Below are positions 50,942-60,900 of a stretch of DNA of 64,000 bases, one piece after another. Positions within the stretch are counted from its first letter, which is position 1; each line of letters opens with the position of its first letter. This DNA is from Limnohabitans sp. DM1. GTDB lineage: Bacteria; Pseudomonadota; Gammaproteobacteria; Burkholderiales; Burkholderiaceae_C. The notes beneath the pieces were generated by a model. That model searched no databases, had not been told where the DNA came from, and was given only the letters and a program-made list of their open reading frames with translations. Both the position numbers and the translations under genes were made by a program. The stretch is taken from contig NZ_CXOO01000023.1 in assembly GCF_001269385.1 (NCBI RefSeq), positions 109 through 64,108 of the forward strand, in the 5' to 3' direction.

Positions 50942-51063
50942 CCGAGGCCGAAGCCATGCACGACCACTCGCAAGCCGTGGGGGCGCACATCGAAGCCTCC
51001 ACCTCAGCCACGACAGTTGTCCGGTCTCTTGAAAAGACAGATCCAAAAAACCGAGGGGGGTGA
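50938..51063 (+). CDS. 41-residue frame between WYL and nuclease genes
   Basis: ATG overlaps the WYL stop; the product (MTEAEAMHDHSQAVGAHIEA and 21 more residues) ends three bases before the DUF1016 start. No domain is recognised. It could be a truncated leftover or a coupling leader. Confidence 0.3.
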   Translation: MTEAEAMHDHSQAVGAHIEASTSATTVVRSLEKTDPKNRGG

Positions 51064-51066
51064 GGA

Positions 51067-52161
51067 ATGAGTGTTGAGCAGAAAACGGCTTCACTGGCTC
51101 CAAATGGCTACACCGACTTCCTGATAGAAGTCAAAACCCAGATACGCCAGCGGCAGCTCCAGGCCCTGCGAGCTGTCAACAACGAACTGTTGGCGCTCTA
51201 CTGGTGGCTGGGCGAAAACATCAGCCAAAGACAAAACGCACTCGGCTGGGGCAAGGCCGTGGTCGAAAACCTGGCAAGAGACCTGCAAGCAGAGTTCCCG
51301 GGGCGCAACGGGTTTTCAGCCCCAAACCTGTGGTTCATGCGCCAGTTTTACAACGAATACCGTGACAAGCCAAAACTCCAACCACTGGTTAGAGAAATCA
51401 GCTGGTCTAAAAACTTGCTCATCATGGCCCGCTGCAAAGACGACCTGGAGCGCGAGTTTTACCTGCGGGCCACCGCCCGTTTCGGCTGGTCCAAAAGTGT
51501 GGTGCAGCACCAATTGGACAACCACAGTTACCGCCAATACCTGCTGGGGCAGACCAACTTTGACGCGCTTGTGCCCGACAGCATCAAGGCCCAGGCGATG
51601 CTGGCCGTCAAAGACCACTACACCTTTGATTTTGTAGGTCTGTCCGAACAGCACTCCGAGCGCGAGCTGGAGCAAGCCCTGGTGCGCAACCTGCGCGGCT
51701 TTTTGATTGAAATGGGGGGCGCGTTCACCTTTGTGGGCAACCAGTACCGGCTGGAGGTGGATGGCAAAGACTATTTCGTTGACCTGCTGCTGTTTCACCG
51801 TCGCTTGCGTTGCCTGGTGGCCATTGAGTTGAAGATTGGCGATTTCAAACCCGAGCACAAAGGCCAGATCGAGTTCTATTTGGACACGCTGGACCAACAA
51901 CACCGCTTGGAAGGTGAAAACCCGCCGATTGGCATCGTCATTTGCCGCAGCAAAACCAAAACCATGGTCGAGTACGCCCTGCGCACAGCCAGCCATGCAC
52001 TGGGCATTGCCACCTACACCGTCACCCCGCAACTGCCCGCCAGCTACCAGTCCGACCTGCCCAGCCCTGAGCAAATTGCTGCACGTCTGCAAGGCTGGAC
52101 GGGGCGTGATGGTTTGGCGTTGGATGTGAATGACGGTGATTTGAACGAGGTGGAACCATGA
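51067..52161 (+). CDS. YhcG/DUF1016-family PDDEXK nuclease
   Basis: Encodes 364 residues. The N-terminal DUF1016_N domain includes LLALYWWLGENISQRQ and GFSAPNLWFMRQFYNEY. The C-terminal nuclease has VDLLLFHRRLRCLVAIELKI, where D of VDLL and E-x-K of IELK are the PD-(D/E)XK residues. GTGAGG precedes the start. Family members accompany defence and mobile loci. Overlaps the WYL fragment that follows. Confidence 0.88.
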   Translation: MSVEQKTASLAPNGYTDFLIEVKTQIRQRQLQALRAVNNELLALYWWLGENISQRQNALGWGKAVVENLARDLQAEFPGRNGFSAPNLWFMRQFYNEYRDKPKLQPLVREISWSKNLLIMARCKDDLEREFYLRATARFGWSKSVVQHQLDNHSYRQYLLGQTNFDALVPDSIKAQAMLAVKDHYTFDFVGLSEQHSERELEQALVRNLRGFLIEMGGAFTFVGNQYRLEVDGKDYFVDLLLFHRRLRCLVAIELKIGDFKPEHKGQIEFYLDTLDQQHRLEGENPPIGIVICRSKTKTMVEYALRTASHALGIATYTVTPQLPASYQSDLPSPEQIAARLQGWTGRDGLALDVNDGDLNEVEP

Positions 52162-52400
52162 ACCTCAACCAAGATAAGCAAACCAAGGCCAAAGAAGAGC
52201 GCCAACAACACCGCGTCATGGCTCTGTACCGCGACCACAGCGCCAAGGCCAGCACGCTCACCTTCGCGCGCCCCGACTTTGACGGGGCCCGCTACGACGA
52301 CGACGGCAACCACATCACCGCCGCCGTGGTGCATACGCTGCGGATCAACAGCTTTGGTGGGCAAATTCAACACGTCGAAAAAGTTCCGATGGACGCTTGA
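52158..52400 (+). pseudogene. Shrunken duplicate of the WYL regulator C-terminus
   Basis: The 80 residues are spliced from pieces of the WYL protein at 49973-50941. KAKEERQQHRVMALYR and DHSAKASTLTFARPDFDGAR correspond to NAKEERKQHRVM and IHSAKASTLTFERPDFDLAR. INSFGGQIQHVEKVPMDA corresponds to the INSFGGQIQNMQKTPAGA end. The winged helix and two internal stretches are missing. Its ATG overlaps the nuclease stop, so it may be translated, but it is not a complete regulator. Confidence 0.75.
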
Positions 52401-52441
52401 CATCGCCTTGAAGCATTTATTAACCTATAAAAGGAGAAAGT

Positions 52442-53149
52442 ATGGATAAAAAAACCAAAATGGAAAACGAATTGTCATTTGTGCAAGGCAATGGTATGTT
52501 CCCAACAGTCGAAGTAAATTTGGACAGCCTGGAAAAAGCTGGAAAAAACTTTTACCTGGATGAAATTTGTGAAGCATTGAAGTTCAAAAGAACTACGAAA
52601 AAACAAATTACTGTCTATTTGAGAGAGTCCGTCAGCATTAATTTTGGGGATTGTTGCAATTCGTTGTTTATTGGGGTGGCAGGTCCGATTAATGCATTGG
52701 ATGTACTATTTGCACACTTTAGAAAAATACAAGATGTGCAAGTTCGGCTTGGCGAATTTATTCCTGCAAGTCATTCCAAAAAAATGATCCACCTTGAACA
52801 AGATGATATTTGGAAATATGAGGGGGATGGCGTCTGGATGGCCATTAATGAATTGGAGTCACTAGGCTCAGCGGAAAATAATCAAGAGGTTGAAACAGCT
52901 GATGACCTCCAAGCCGATGACGAATATCATGCAGACTTAGAAGACGAAGGGGATATCGCTGAAATACAAAAAGTGACACGACCTTTGCGCATGCGTGCGG
53001 CCAGAAAGACGGCTTCAGTGGGCACTATACGGCAAACGATTGAAACCATCTTTGGCCTACCAGAAGGCTCGGTTCAACTTTGTGGCCCAGACAAGCAGCC
53101 GCTTAGGTCGGACGCACGAATTGGCACACTGCGTAAGCGGTGGGAGTAA
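52442..53149 (+). CDS. Unknown AT-rich accessory protein
   Basis: Encodes 235 residues; start supported by AAAGGAGAAAGT. Base and codon use are much more AT-rich than the flanking genes. About 1-135 is a mixed alpha/beta domain without a recognised family; 140-180 is acidic (DDLQADDEYHADLEDEGDIA). The last ~45 residues form a compact module (SVGTIRQTIETIFGLPEGSV, then DKQPLRSDARIGTLRKRWE) that looks like a separate small domain. Convergent with the next gene. Probably horizontally acquired. Confidence 0.65.
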   Translation: MDKKTKMENELSFVQGNGMFPTVEVNLDSLEKAGKNFYLDEICEALKFKRTTKKQITVYLRESVSINFGDCCNSLFIGVAGPINALDVLFAHFRKIQDVQVRLGEFIPASHSKKMIHLEQDDIWKYEGDGVWMAINELESLGSAENNQEVETADDLQADDEYHADLEDEGDIAEIQKVTRPLRMRAARKTASVGTIRQTIETIFGLPEGSVQLCGPDKQPLRSDARIGTLRKRWE

Positions 53150-53176
53150 ACCGCTTATTTTGGCCCCCGAGTACTA

Positions 53177-53665
53177 TTAAAAAATGTGTTTTTCAAATTG
53201 GTTTTCGGGGCCATAAATTAAATCAAGGCTTTGCTTGTATATGATTAAAAATTCTTTTTTGCCTTGATTTATTTTATCTTGAGATGTTTCTGAAAACAAA
53301 ATTGTCTTTTTAAAACTCTTCCATTTTATTTGTAGTCCCTTGACTTTATTGGTGTACTTGACAAGCCAGCTGTCTAATGAAATTGATTGCTTTCGGTTTG
53401 TGTGGGAGGCTTTGTTTTTATCATGTTGCCAAATTGGAATAACTTGGCCAAGTTCACGTTTATTTAACTGAATTATTCTTGTATCAATGATGTCGATCCA
53501 TTGATCGGCCATGTGAATTCTATTTGCCCACCAATCACCCCCGTGGTCCCAGTATTGCGCGCTCGATTGATCCAAGGTTAAGCGTGCATCTAAAGCTGGA
53601 TCAATTCCATGCTTGCTCTTATTTTGAAGTTCTCTTAATTTATCCCATTTAATATTATTTGTCAT
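53177..53665 (-). CDS. Unknown AT-rich protein at the distal end of the defence operon
   Basis: Encodes 162 residues, rich in Lys, Ile and Asn. The N-terminal half has a DHGGDWWANRIHMADQWIDI stretch; the C-terminal half is basic (KVKGLQIKWKSFKKTILFSE). No family recognised. In one counted 60-base line (53221-53280) 14 bases are G or C. It follows the 53703-54257 gene by 37 bases on the same strand and may be its last cistron. Confidence 0.55.
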   Translation of the reverse strand: MTNNIKWDKLRELQNKSKHGIDPALDARLTLDQSSAQYWDHGGDWWANRIHMADQWIDIIDTRIIQLNKRELGQVIPIWQHDKNKASHTNRKQSISLDSWLVKYTNKVKGLQIKWKSFKKTILFSETSQDKINQGKKEFLIIYKQSLDLIYGPENQFEKHIF

Positions 53666-53702
53666 TTTGTATTGATAAGTTATTAGTGCATTATTTGGGC
53701 GC

Positions 53703-54257
53703 TCAAGACCTGGAGATCACGACTTCATGGCCAGTACGTTGATCTATGTAAAAGTCATTGCCGTTCTCATGCCGAACAAAAGTCAGATTTTCAGAAATCT
53801 GTTGATTTGGGATGAAATTAGAGCTGGAGGAAAGCGAACTGGCGTATTCCCAGTTGTCGGGCGTCACAACATCCACAAACAGATTGTGTGGAGGCTTGTT
53901 GGAGAAAAGATTCGGAGTCACCAGCCAACAAGTGGAAACCAAAACTGGCGGGGATTCCAATTTGAATCGCGCAAATTGCAGCCAGTTGGCTGGCACCGTA
54001 GTCCCCTGGTGTTGATCGACGACAACCATGTGCACAGCTTTGCCCGCGTCAATGAACTTCAATCCGCAAGACTGCAGTTCAATGACAAATCGCTCTACAT
54101 CAGCGGAAGCCATGAATCCGACCCGTGCCAAATGATCGTCATGGCACAGCGTGTCATTGGGCACAAGTGTTAAAAAATGATCCCACCCGCCGTGGAGCAA
54201 AGTGTCTATCGCATCGATACGCACGATGACCGAAATACCTTCAACCAAAACCGCCAT
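53703..54257 (-). CDS. Unknown protein following the helicase gene
   Basis: Encodes 184 residues. AAGGAGG six bases before the ATG is one of the strongest ribosome sites in the window. Mixed alpha/beta, with MAVLVEGISVIVRIDAIDTL at the start, FVIELQSCGLKFIDAGKAVH in the middle and a hydrophilic C-terminus. No family recognised. It lies 31 bases after the helicase stop, so it is likely part of the same operon and possibly an accessory or immunity-type component. Confidence 0.65.
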   Translation of the reverse strand: MAVLVEGISVIVRIDAIDTLLHGGWDHFLTLVPNDTLCHDDHLARVGFMASADVERFVIELQSCGLKFIDAGKAVHMVVVDQHQGTTVPANWLQFARFKLESPPVLVSTCWLVTPNLFSNKPPHNLFVDVVTPDNWEYASSLSSSSNFIPNQQISENLTFVRHENGNDFYIDQRTGHEVVISRS

Positions 54258-54288
54258 TGATTCCTCCTTATGAAATCAGTCCACGCGC

Positions 54289-57030
54289 TCACCCTCGCCA
54301 AGGTTTAGCCATCACCAACTCAATGTCCTTGCGCGAGAGCACTCTCGTGCATTGATCCCAAACTGGGGTGGCGTCGGTCACAGTTCGGCCCCAGGTCTCG
54401 TCAAAAATGTTGCCGGTTAAGTCCCGCATGTGCAGGTGGGTTTGCGCCATGGTTTGGAAGGCGGTGATGTCTTCGATCCAGTCGTCATCAATGCAATCGG
54501 GCAGCCCGCCGAAGATGTCGTAGGTGTCTTGCATCCGCTCTGACAAGGTGTTGTAAACGTCCTCGTCCCGAGTCTCGTGGTAGGTCAGGTTCAGCATGTC
54601 CACGCTGGTGCGGGCCTGGCCAAAGCGCTTGATGCGGCCCAGACGTTGCTCCAGGCGAGAAGGGTTCCACGGCAGGTCGATGTTGATCAGCGTGCCCAGC
54701 GTTTGCAAATTCAAGCCCTCGCAGGCTGCGTCGGTGGCCACCACCAGTTGCACTTCGCGGCTTTTCACCCGCTTTTTGATTTCTTCGCGCTTGAAGCTTT
54801 CAAACACACCGTTTCGGAACATGCCGCTGCGATCGGCACCGGCGTAAAGCGCCACCACCTTGTCCGGAAAGTCCTTGGTCAGCTCACTCGCCACCCAGTG
54901 CGCCGTGTCGTAATACTGCGAAAAAATGATGCAACCCAGCTCGTGCCAGGGTTTGCCATCGCTTTCGTACTGGCTCAAAAACCAGCGCACGGCGTTCAGC
55001 TTTGGGTCCACCAGCGCTTTGCGGGCCAGCTCATCGCGGATCGCTTCCAGGCACTCCACTTCGTCGTCCGTCAAGGTTTGCAGCACGCCCAGCTCCAGCT
55101 TCTCGGCCTGCTCATCGTCGGCGGTGTCATCCACGCGCCGCTCCAGCATGCGCTCCACCGTCATCAGGCCCGACATGAAGGACGAGCAAATGCGCTGCAA
55201 AAACACCGAGCGCAGCAACTGCGCACCGCGTGCCCGCTGGCTCAGCAGCTCAATGAAGTGCTCGGCCTCTTTGTAGGCCACACGAAAGGGGGCGTTGGTC
55301 ATCAAGCCCTTGCCCTCAAAGGTCACGCCTCTGTAGCTGCCCAGCGGTAACTGCGGGTCCGGGTGCACATTCACTGCTATTCGGTCCAGCAGGTTCAAGT
55401 CTTCCAGCGAACGGCGTTTGCGCAGAACCACATGCCGCACAAAGGGGTTGTTGCGCCTGAAAAAATCCGTCTGCGTAGTGCGCTGCACATCCCGGCGGGT
55501 GAATGGCCCGAGGCTGGTCACCGATTCGGTCACAAGAAACTTTTTGTCGGCCAGGTTCAGTTCGTTGCGCACGCTGCGCACCAGTTGGTTGCAAGCCGCG
55601 TCCATCATGGGCGTGTCTTTGGCGGGTAAGGGCGCACGCAACAAATCCCAAGCCAGAAACTCATCCGCTGGCTTGGCTTCGCCAGTCACAAATGGGTGCG
55701 TCTCATCGCAAAAGCGCCAGCGCGAAGCCGAGTCGCGGCCCATCACATGGTCGGCACCTTGGTTCAGGATGGCCAGCAAATCCCACAGCTCACTCACTTG
55801 CGTCTGGATCGGCGTGGCCGTGCCCAAAATCACATGCTGGGCATTGCGTGCCATCTCCAGCATGAAGGCCAGCAAGTTGTTGGGCGGCGGCGTCTGTGCA
55901 CCCAGCTGCCCTTTGCGCCGGGCCTTGTGGCTCTCGTCCAGTATCAAAGTGCCCAGCCGCAGTTTTTTGAGCACCTGGGCTTCGGGCGACTGGTGCACGA
56001 TCAAACCCGTGGACACGATCGCCACCTGATACGGGCAACGGGCAATGTCTTCTGCTCCCCGCGTCATGATCTTGCGGCCTTCTGGGTCCAGCCAAAGCTT
56101 TTGGTTGCTCACCCACACCGCGCTCGGAATGCCCAAGCGGTCTTTCAGTTCGGTTTGCCACTGCAGGGTCAATGTGGCTGGGCACAAAATCAGCACAGGG
56201 CCATCGCCCAACAGCGAGGCCACCAGCGCCGCCGTCGCCATCGACAGGGTTTTGCCCAGACCCACTTCGTCGGCGATCAGCAAGCGGGCTTTGCCGTAGA
56301 TCTCGCGGTGCTGCAAAAACGTGGACACAAACGAACGCTGCCATGGTTGCAACTGCTCGCCGCCCCGGTAAATGGGCGACTCCACCATGGCCGCAGCGGG
56401 CACATCGGCGGCAGGCACCTGCGCCACCGTCACCACCTGCCGCTCGGCAATGCGGCCAATCTCCTGAATGATCACATCGGGCAGCGGAATGCTTTCTTTC
56501 CACAGCAGCTCAAACTCCTCGTCCACCCAGTCGCACCCAGCGGGCGAGGTGTCTTCCCAAAGGATTTCGTAGTTGCTGGAAAAAGCCGACTTGCTCTCGT
56601 TGATGCTGCCCAAAAAGCTGGTGCGGCTGCCGTCTGCCAGGGTGATCACGCCCGCCTTGCCATGCAAAAACACCTTGTCTTTTGGGACCACCCGAATCTG
56701 CACCCGGCCATTGGTCAGCAAGGCGTACAGGCGCCTGTACTTTTCGGCGTGAAAGAACGCCTCGCCTTCAACCGGCTCCTGGTTCCAGCGTTCTTTCAGG
56801 GCCACGTCGCGGGCCGCTTGCGAGACCAGCACATCCTGCGGGTCCAGTTCGCTGTTGCAGACGATGCGCACGTCGGGGATGTTTTCAATCTGCTCGCCCA
56901 CCAACTCCAAGATAGACGAGCGGAAATAACCCGCGATGCGCTTGTAGGACTTGGCACCTTGCAAGCGATCGGCAAGAAACACCTTGCCCAGAGGCTGGCG
57001 CAACGAAGAAAAGCGCTGAATGGAAGTCAC
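54289..57030 (-). CDS. PLD-nuclease / SNF2-type helicase fusion
   Basis: Encodes 913 residues. The N-terminal phospholipase-D-like domain (1-185) has H123-x-K125 in FLHGKAGVI and GSINESKSAFSSNYE. The helicase core follows: Walker A ADEVGLGKT at 253-261, DESH box in LILDESHKAR, motif III LGTATPIQ, and C-terminal motifs VATDAACEGLNLQ and RLEQRLGRIKRFGQ. A single HxK half-site suggests PLD dimerisation. Similar PLD-plus-helicase parts occur in DISARM-like and other modification-linked defence loci as the DNA-processing effector. Starts four bases inside the end of the GIY-YIG gene. Confidence 0.9.
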   Translation of the reverse strand: MTSIQRFSSLRQPLGKVFLADRLQGAKSYKRIAGYFRSSILELVGEQIENIPDVRIVCNSELDPQDVLVSQAARDVALKERWNQEPVEGEAFFHAEKYRRLYALLTNGRVQIRVVPKDKVFLHGKAGVITLADGSRTSFLGSINESKSAFSSNYEILWEDTSPAGCDWVDEEFELLWKESIPLPDVIIQEIGRIAERQVVTVAQVPAADVPAAAMVESPIYRGGEQLQPWQRSFVSTFLQHREIYGKARLLIADEVGLGKTLSMATAALVASLLGDGPVLILCPATLTLQWQTELKDRLGIPSAVWVSNQKLWLDPEGRKIMTRGAEDIARCPYQVAIVSTGLIVHQSPEAQVLKKLRLGTLILDESHKARRKGQLGAQTPPPNNLLAFMLEMARNAQHVILGTATPIQTQVSELWDLLAILNQGADHVMGRDSASRWRFCDETHPFVTGEAKPADEFLAWDLLRAPLPAKDTPMMDAACNQLVRSVRNELNLADKKFLVTESVTSLGPFTRRDVQRTTQTDFFRRNNPFVRHVVLRKRRSLEDLNLLDRIAVNVHPDPQLPLGSYRGVTFEGKGLMTNAPFRVAYKEAEHFIELLSQRARGAQLLRSVFLQRICSSFMSGLMTVERMLERRVDDTADDEQAEKLELGVLQTLTDDEVECLEAIRDELARKALVDPKLNAVRWFLSQYESDGKPWHELGCIIFSQYYDTAHWVASELTKDFPDKVVALYAGADRSGMFRNGVFESFKREEIKKRVKSREVQLVVATDAACEGLNLQTLGTLINIDLPWNPSRLEQRLGRIKRFGQARTSVDMLNLTYHETRDEDVYNTLSERMQDTYDIFGGLPDCIDDDWIEDITAFQTMAQTHLHMRDLTGNIFDETWGRTVTDATPVWDQCTRVLSRKDIELVMAKPWRG

Positions 57031-57962
57031 GGTTTATCTTTGACTTCCCGGATGTAATCGCCAAGGGTTTTACTGCCGACATCCGCTTTCCACCAGTCTG
57101 AGCTGCTGGCACCGCCACGCACGATGGCAGCGGCGGCCGAACCAGACGAGAAAAATTGGTCTTGCGAAAAAGTCAATTGACCATTTATCACAACAAGGAT
57201 TTCAGCATCCTGCAGCTGCTTTCTAAGCGCAGCGTAGTTTGGGTTGTGCAGCTCAAAACTGGCAGTGATGTCATTCACGGCTTGACTGTCTTTCAAGACG
57301 GTGACACCGTTTTCGGTGGTAACCAGCTTGGCCTTAATCCCTTTAGTGTTCAAGTTGAATTGAATTCCCTGTGGCAAGCTGGCATAAAGCTGAGCACGTT
57401 TACCAACAGATGCCTCGGCCAGCGCTTTTTCCTCTTGAATTGCTGCTGCCTCCTCTTCATCCTCATCCACTTCCAATTCATTTCTGAATTGCCAAAAGCC
57501 GAGGAGCGGCAGAGTCAGCAACATTTGCTGCAAGAAGTTTTCACAAAATGCCAGTTCCTCTTCAGAAAGCACAGGTGGCTTGGGCTGGTTGCCGTTCATC
57601 AACTCAACACGGCCCGCTTCTTTGGCCAAGCTGACCAGGCGGCTTTCGAGATGCTGAATGTGCGCCTTGTTCAGACGCCGACCTTCAGCCGTAAAGATCA
57701 AGCCACGGCGCCAAAAATCTTTGTTGGCCACATGGCTATCAATCCGTGCACCCACAGGGTCGCCCTCGCCGATGTACATCTTGCGGGCGCTGACCAGCAG
57801 GTAAACGGCAGGTTCCGAGTATTCCTTGCGACCTTTGACTTCACCCACCAGTTCACGCGGGAAGATGATGGCGCGACCTGTCCAATCGTCGCGTGAAGCC
57901 ACGATGACACCATCCGACGAACCAGAAGGTGCAAAGAGTTTTGTTGTAAATGGGCTGCTCAT
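57027..57962 (-). CDS. GIY-YIG nuclease-like protein with C-terminal DUF4357
   Basis: Encodes 311 residues. The GIY-YIG fold lies at about 50-115: VYL at 53-55 (for GIY), YIG at 63-65, R73 and E106 at the catalytic positions, with the typical KDFWRRGLIFTAEGRRLNKA stretch. A charged coiled region (DEDEEEAAAIQEEKALAEAS) links to a DUF4357-type tail (FSQDQFFSSGSAAAAIVRGG). It sits between the methyltransferase and the helicase with 9 and -4 base spacings, so it is a core member of this operon. Its target is unknown. Confidence 0.85.
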   Translation of the reverse strand: MSSPFTTKLFAPSGSSDGVIVASRDDWTGRAIIFPRELVGEVKGRKEYSEPAVYLLVSARKMYIGEGDPVGARIDSHVANKDFWRRGLIFTAEGRRLNKAHIQHLESRLVSLAKEAGRVELMNGNQPKPPVLSEEELAFCENFLQQMLLTLPLLGFWQFRNELEVDEDEEEAAAIQEEKALAEASVGKRAQLYASLPQGIQFNLNTKGIKAKLVTTENGVTVLKDSQAVNDITASFELHNPNYAALRKQLQDAEILVVINGQLTFSQDQFFSSGSAAAAIVRGGASSSDWWKADVGSKTLGDYIREVKDKP

Positions 57963-57971
57963 GGTTTTCCT

Positions 57972-60900
57972 TTAAGTACCTTCTTGACGGATCAAATCGC
58001 GCAGCACGCGGGCGTTGCTGCTTTCTTCGGGGCGCAGGGCGGCGGTTTTTTGGCTGATGTAGTCGGCCATGGCCACCATGCGGTCGCGCTCGGGGTAGAA
58101 GCGGGGCACCAGATCGCGCAGCTGGTGCAACACGTCTGTCGGTTCCACCTTGCCTGCTTGCAGCAGGTGCACGGCATACAGCACGCTGCGCAATACGGTG
58201 GGGCCAAACTCGTCGGTGGCGTTCATACCGCGCTGGCCCAGTTGGGCAGCGCTTTTCAGGCTGGCTTTGTTGGCACGCACTTCGCCCATGACTTCGTCGC
58301 GCTGGCGCACCTTGAAGGCCTTGGCAAAGTTGTCGTAGTTGGACAGCACATGCAGGCCCTTGGCTTCCATGTCGAGCATCTTGAGGTAGAAGCGTTCGAT
58401 GCCTGTGCAGGCTTCCCACACCCGGGCGTTCATGCCCTCGGGCAGCAGGTAGCCGTTGGCGATGTCCACCGCAAACTCGATGAGGTCATCGACCATGGTT
58501 TTCTGGCCCTTGATGCGGGGGCGCAGGGCTTCGCTGGGCATGTCGTTGCCGTCGATGGTCTGGTAGCGGGTGAGCACGCGCAGCGCGGCGGCGTAGCCGG
58601 CCATTTGCAGGTCGGCATCTTCAAACAGGTTTTCGTCGTGGTAGAGGTCTTTCACGTCCTTGCTCAGGCCAGTTAGCAAAGCCACCTGGTTCTTCACCTC
58701 GTCGGCCAGCTCGTAGGCCAGTTCGTCGCGGGCGGTGTCCTGCGCCTGGGTTCGCTTGCGCAGAACCAGCAAGATGGTGCCTTTCACGTACTGGCCATCA
58801 CGCAGGGCGCTGTCGGTTTCGGTCACCACGTACCAAGCGGCCGTGACCTGCAGGCCACTGGCCCAGACGATGTTGGCCATGTCGGCCCAGATCGACTCGG
58901 ACTGGTGCGTGAACATGATGATCTGCAAGCCGTTGTCGGGCATGCACTCGGCCATGCGTTTGTAAGCGTCCACCATGCTGATTTTGAAATCATGGTCTTC
59001 GCCTTTGATGGCCATGCTGCGCCGGCTGTCCCACACCCAATTGGCAAATTCAGGATGTGCATTTTTTCTAAGCCATGCAATGAAAAACTCTAAGATTTCT
59101 TCATATTTAACAGCGTCACCGTATGGCGGATCAGTTACAAAAATATCGGCATTGAAGTCAATATTGGCTGCTGGCAGTGGTTTGATGAAATGTTCCGATA
59201 GAGTAGGAAAATTTGCTGTTTTGCTTGCAAGACTATTCAGTGTGTATGTGCTTGAGCGTGTTCCGTAATTTAGAAGCGTGTTGAGTGCTTGGTTGTCAAA
59301 AACCGCTTGCACGCAGCCACCACCGCCGCTACCGTTATCCCATCGGCTTAGTCTTGAGTTTTGATTGAGGCTCTTAGCCATGCTGATTTTTTCAATTGCA
59401 GTACTGTTTGCATTGATTAAGCTTGCAAGCAACAACTGCCTTGGATTGAACAAATGGTGCCAATGCGTCCAACCGCGTTCCCGATAGAGCCGTTCGGTTT
59501 CATCCCCCTTTTCAATCCGCATGTCCGGCAGCCAGCCCTTGGCTTGCCACTCGGCTAGGTGCTTTTGTATGTAATTTGTGACCTTGGCCTCGCGGGCTTC
59601 GTCTTCGGGGGTCACGCTGCGGAATTCGGTTTCGGGGCGGCTGCTGCCGTCGTCCTTGATCCATTGCACGGCGTACAGACGCTCGTTGAAGATGTCGTTG
59701 TCGCGGAACACCACGTCTGACACGCTCCACTGGCGAAGGCGGTTTTTGTTGACGCGCACACCGTCCACCACTTCGCTGTAGTCGCCCCGGATTGTGCTGA
59801 TTTTGGTGCGGTGCTCCACACCATCGACGGTGTGCACCACGCACTGATCTTGGTAGCTGCCTTTCTCGGCGGCTTTCATTTGTTTATCGCTGGCGTTGCT
59901 GGTCAGCTCAATCTTGTAACGCTTGTGGGCAGCGTCGGGCACCAACTTGGCCACCACGCGTTTGCCCTTGCTCACCACCAAGGTGGGCAGCACGGGCACC
60001 TTCCAGCCCGTCTCGGGGCAGGTGACTTCCAGGCAATACAGGTACACCTTGCCACGCCAGCCTTTGCCTTTTGGTGCGCCATCGGTCTCGATGCCCAGGG
60101 CGTCGATCTCTTCTTTGACTTTTTTGACCAGGGCCTTTTGCCCGGCTTCGATTTGCAGACGCTTTTCTGGGCTGGCCCCCACGATGTTGAAGGCACCCCA
60201 GGTGAGCATGCAGGCCACGGGGTTGAGGTCGGAGGCGTACACGTCGCAGCCCAGGCGGGCGGCTTCAAAAGGGATTTGGCCAGACCCCGAAAAGGTGTCT
60301 CCCACCTTGGGACGGCGGCCAAAACGCATGATGCCCAGCTGCTCCACCAACTCGGGGAAGTTGCTGGCCTGTGTGCCCAAGTGAGCGTTCACGTGGGGCC
60401 AAATGTGGGTGTGCACGGTGTCGGCGATTTCTTCGGCCCGCAGGACGTTGCTGGCGGTTTGGCGGTAAGGCTGCTGGGGCAACAGCTGGACTGCCAGGGC
60501 GTGTTTTTGGTCTTCGGTGAGGTCATTGCGCCACCTCAAGCGGATGGGGACGGTCTTGCCTTTGTCGTTTTCGTATTCGTAATCGTCCAGATCAAAGGGC
60601 GCTGATGTGGGTAGGCCGCTGCGGGCCTCTTCGGGGTTGGTGGTGAACCATTGCCAGACATCGTCGATGTCCAGTTGCGCCACGATGTCTTTGGGCTTGG
60701 GCAGGCCATTGCGTTTAGACAAGCTGGTGTCGTCCATGGCCATGAGCAGCTCGAAAATTTCGAGGTCGGCTTTGGGGTTGTCGGTGGCGGGCAACAGGGC
60801 ACCCAGCACGCAGGCACGGTTGAGTACCAGGGGTTTGCGGCCTTTCCAGTAAGAGCCCAACGCGGTCAGCGTTTGGCCCGATCCGGCCATGCGCTCTTTG

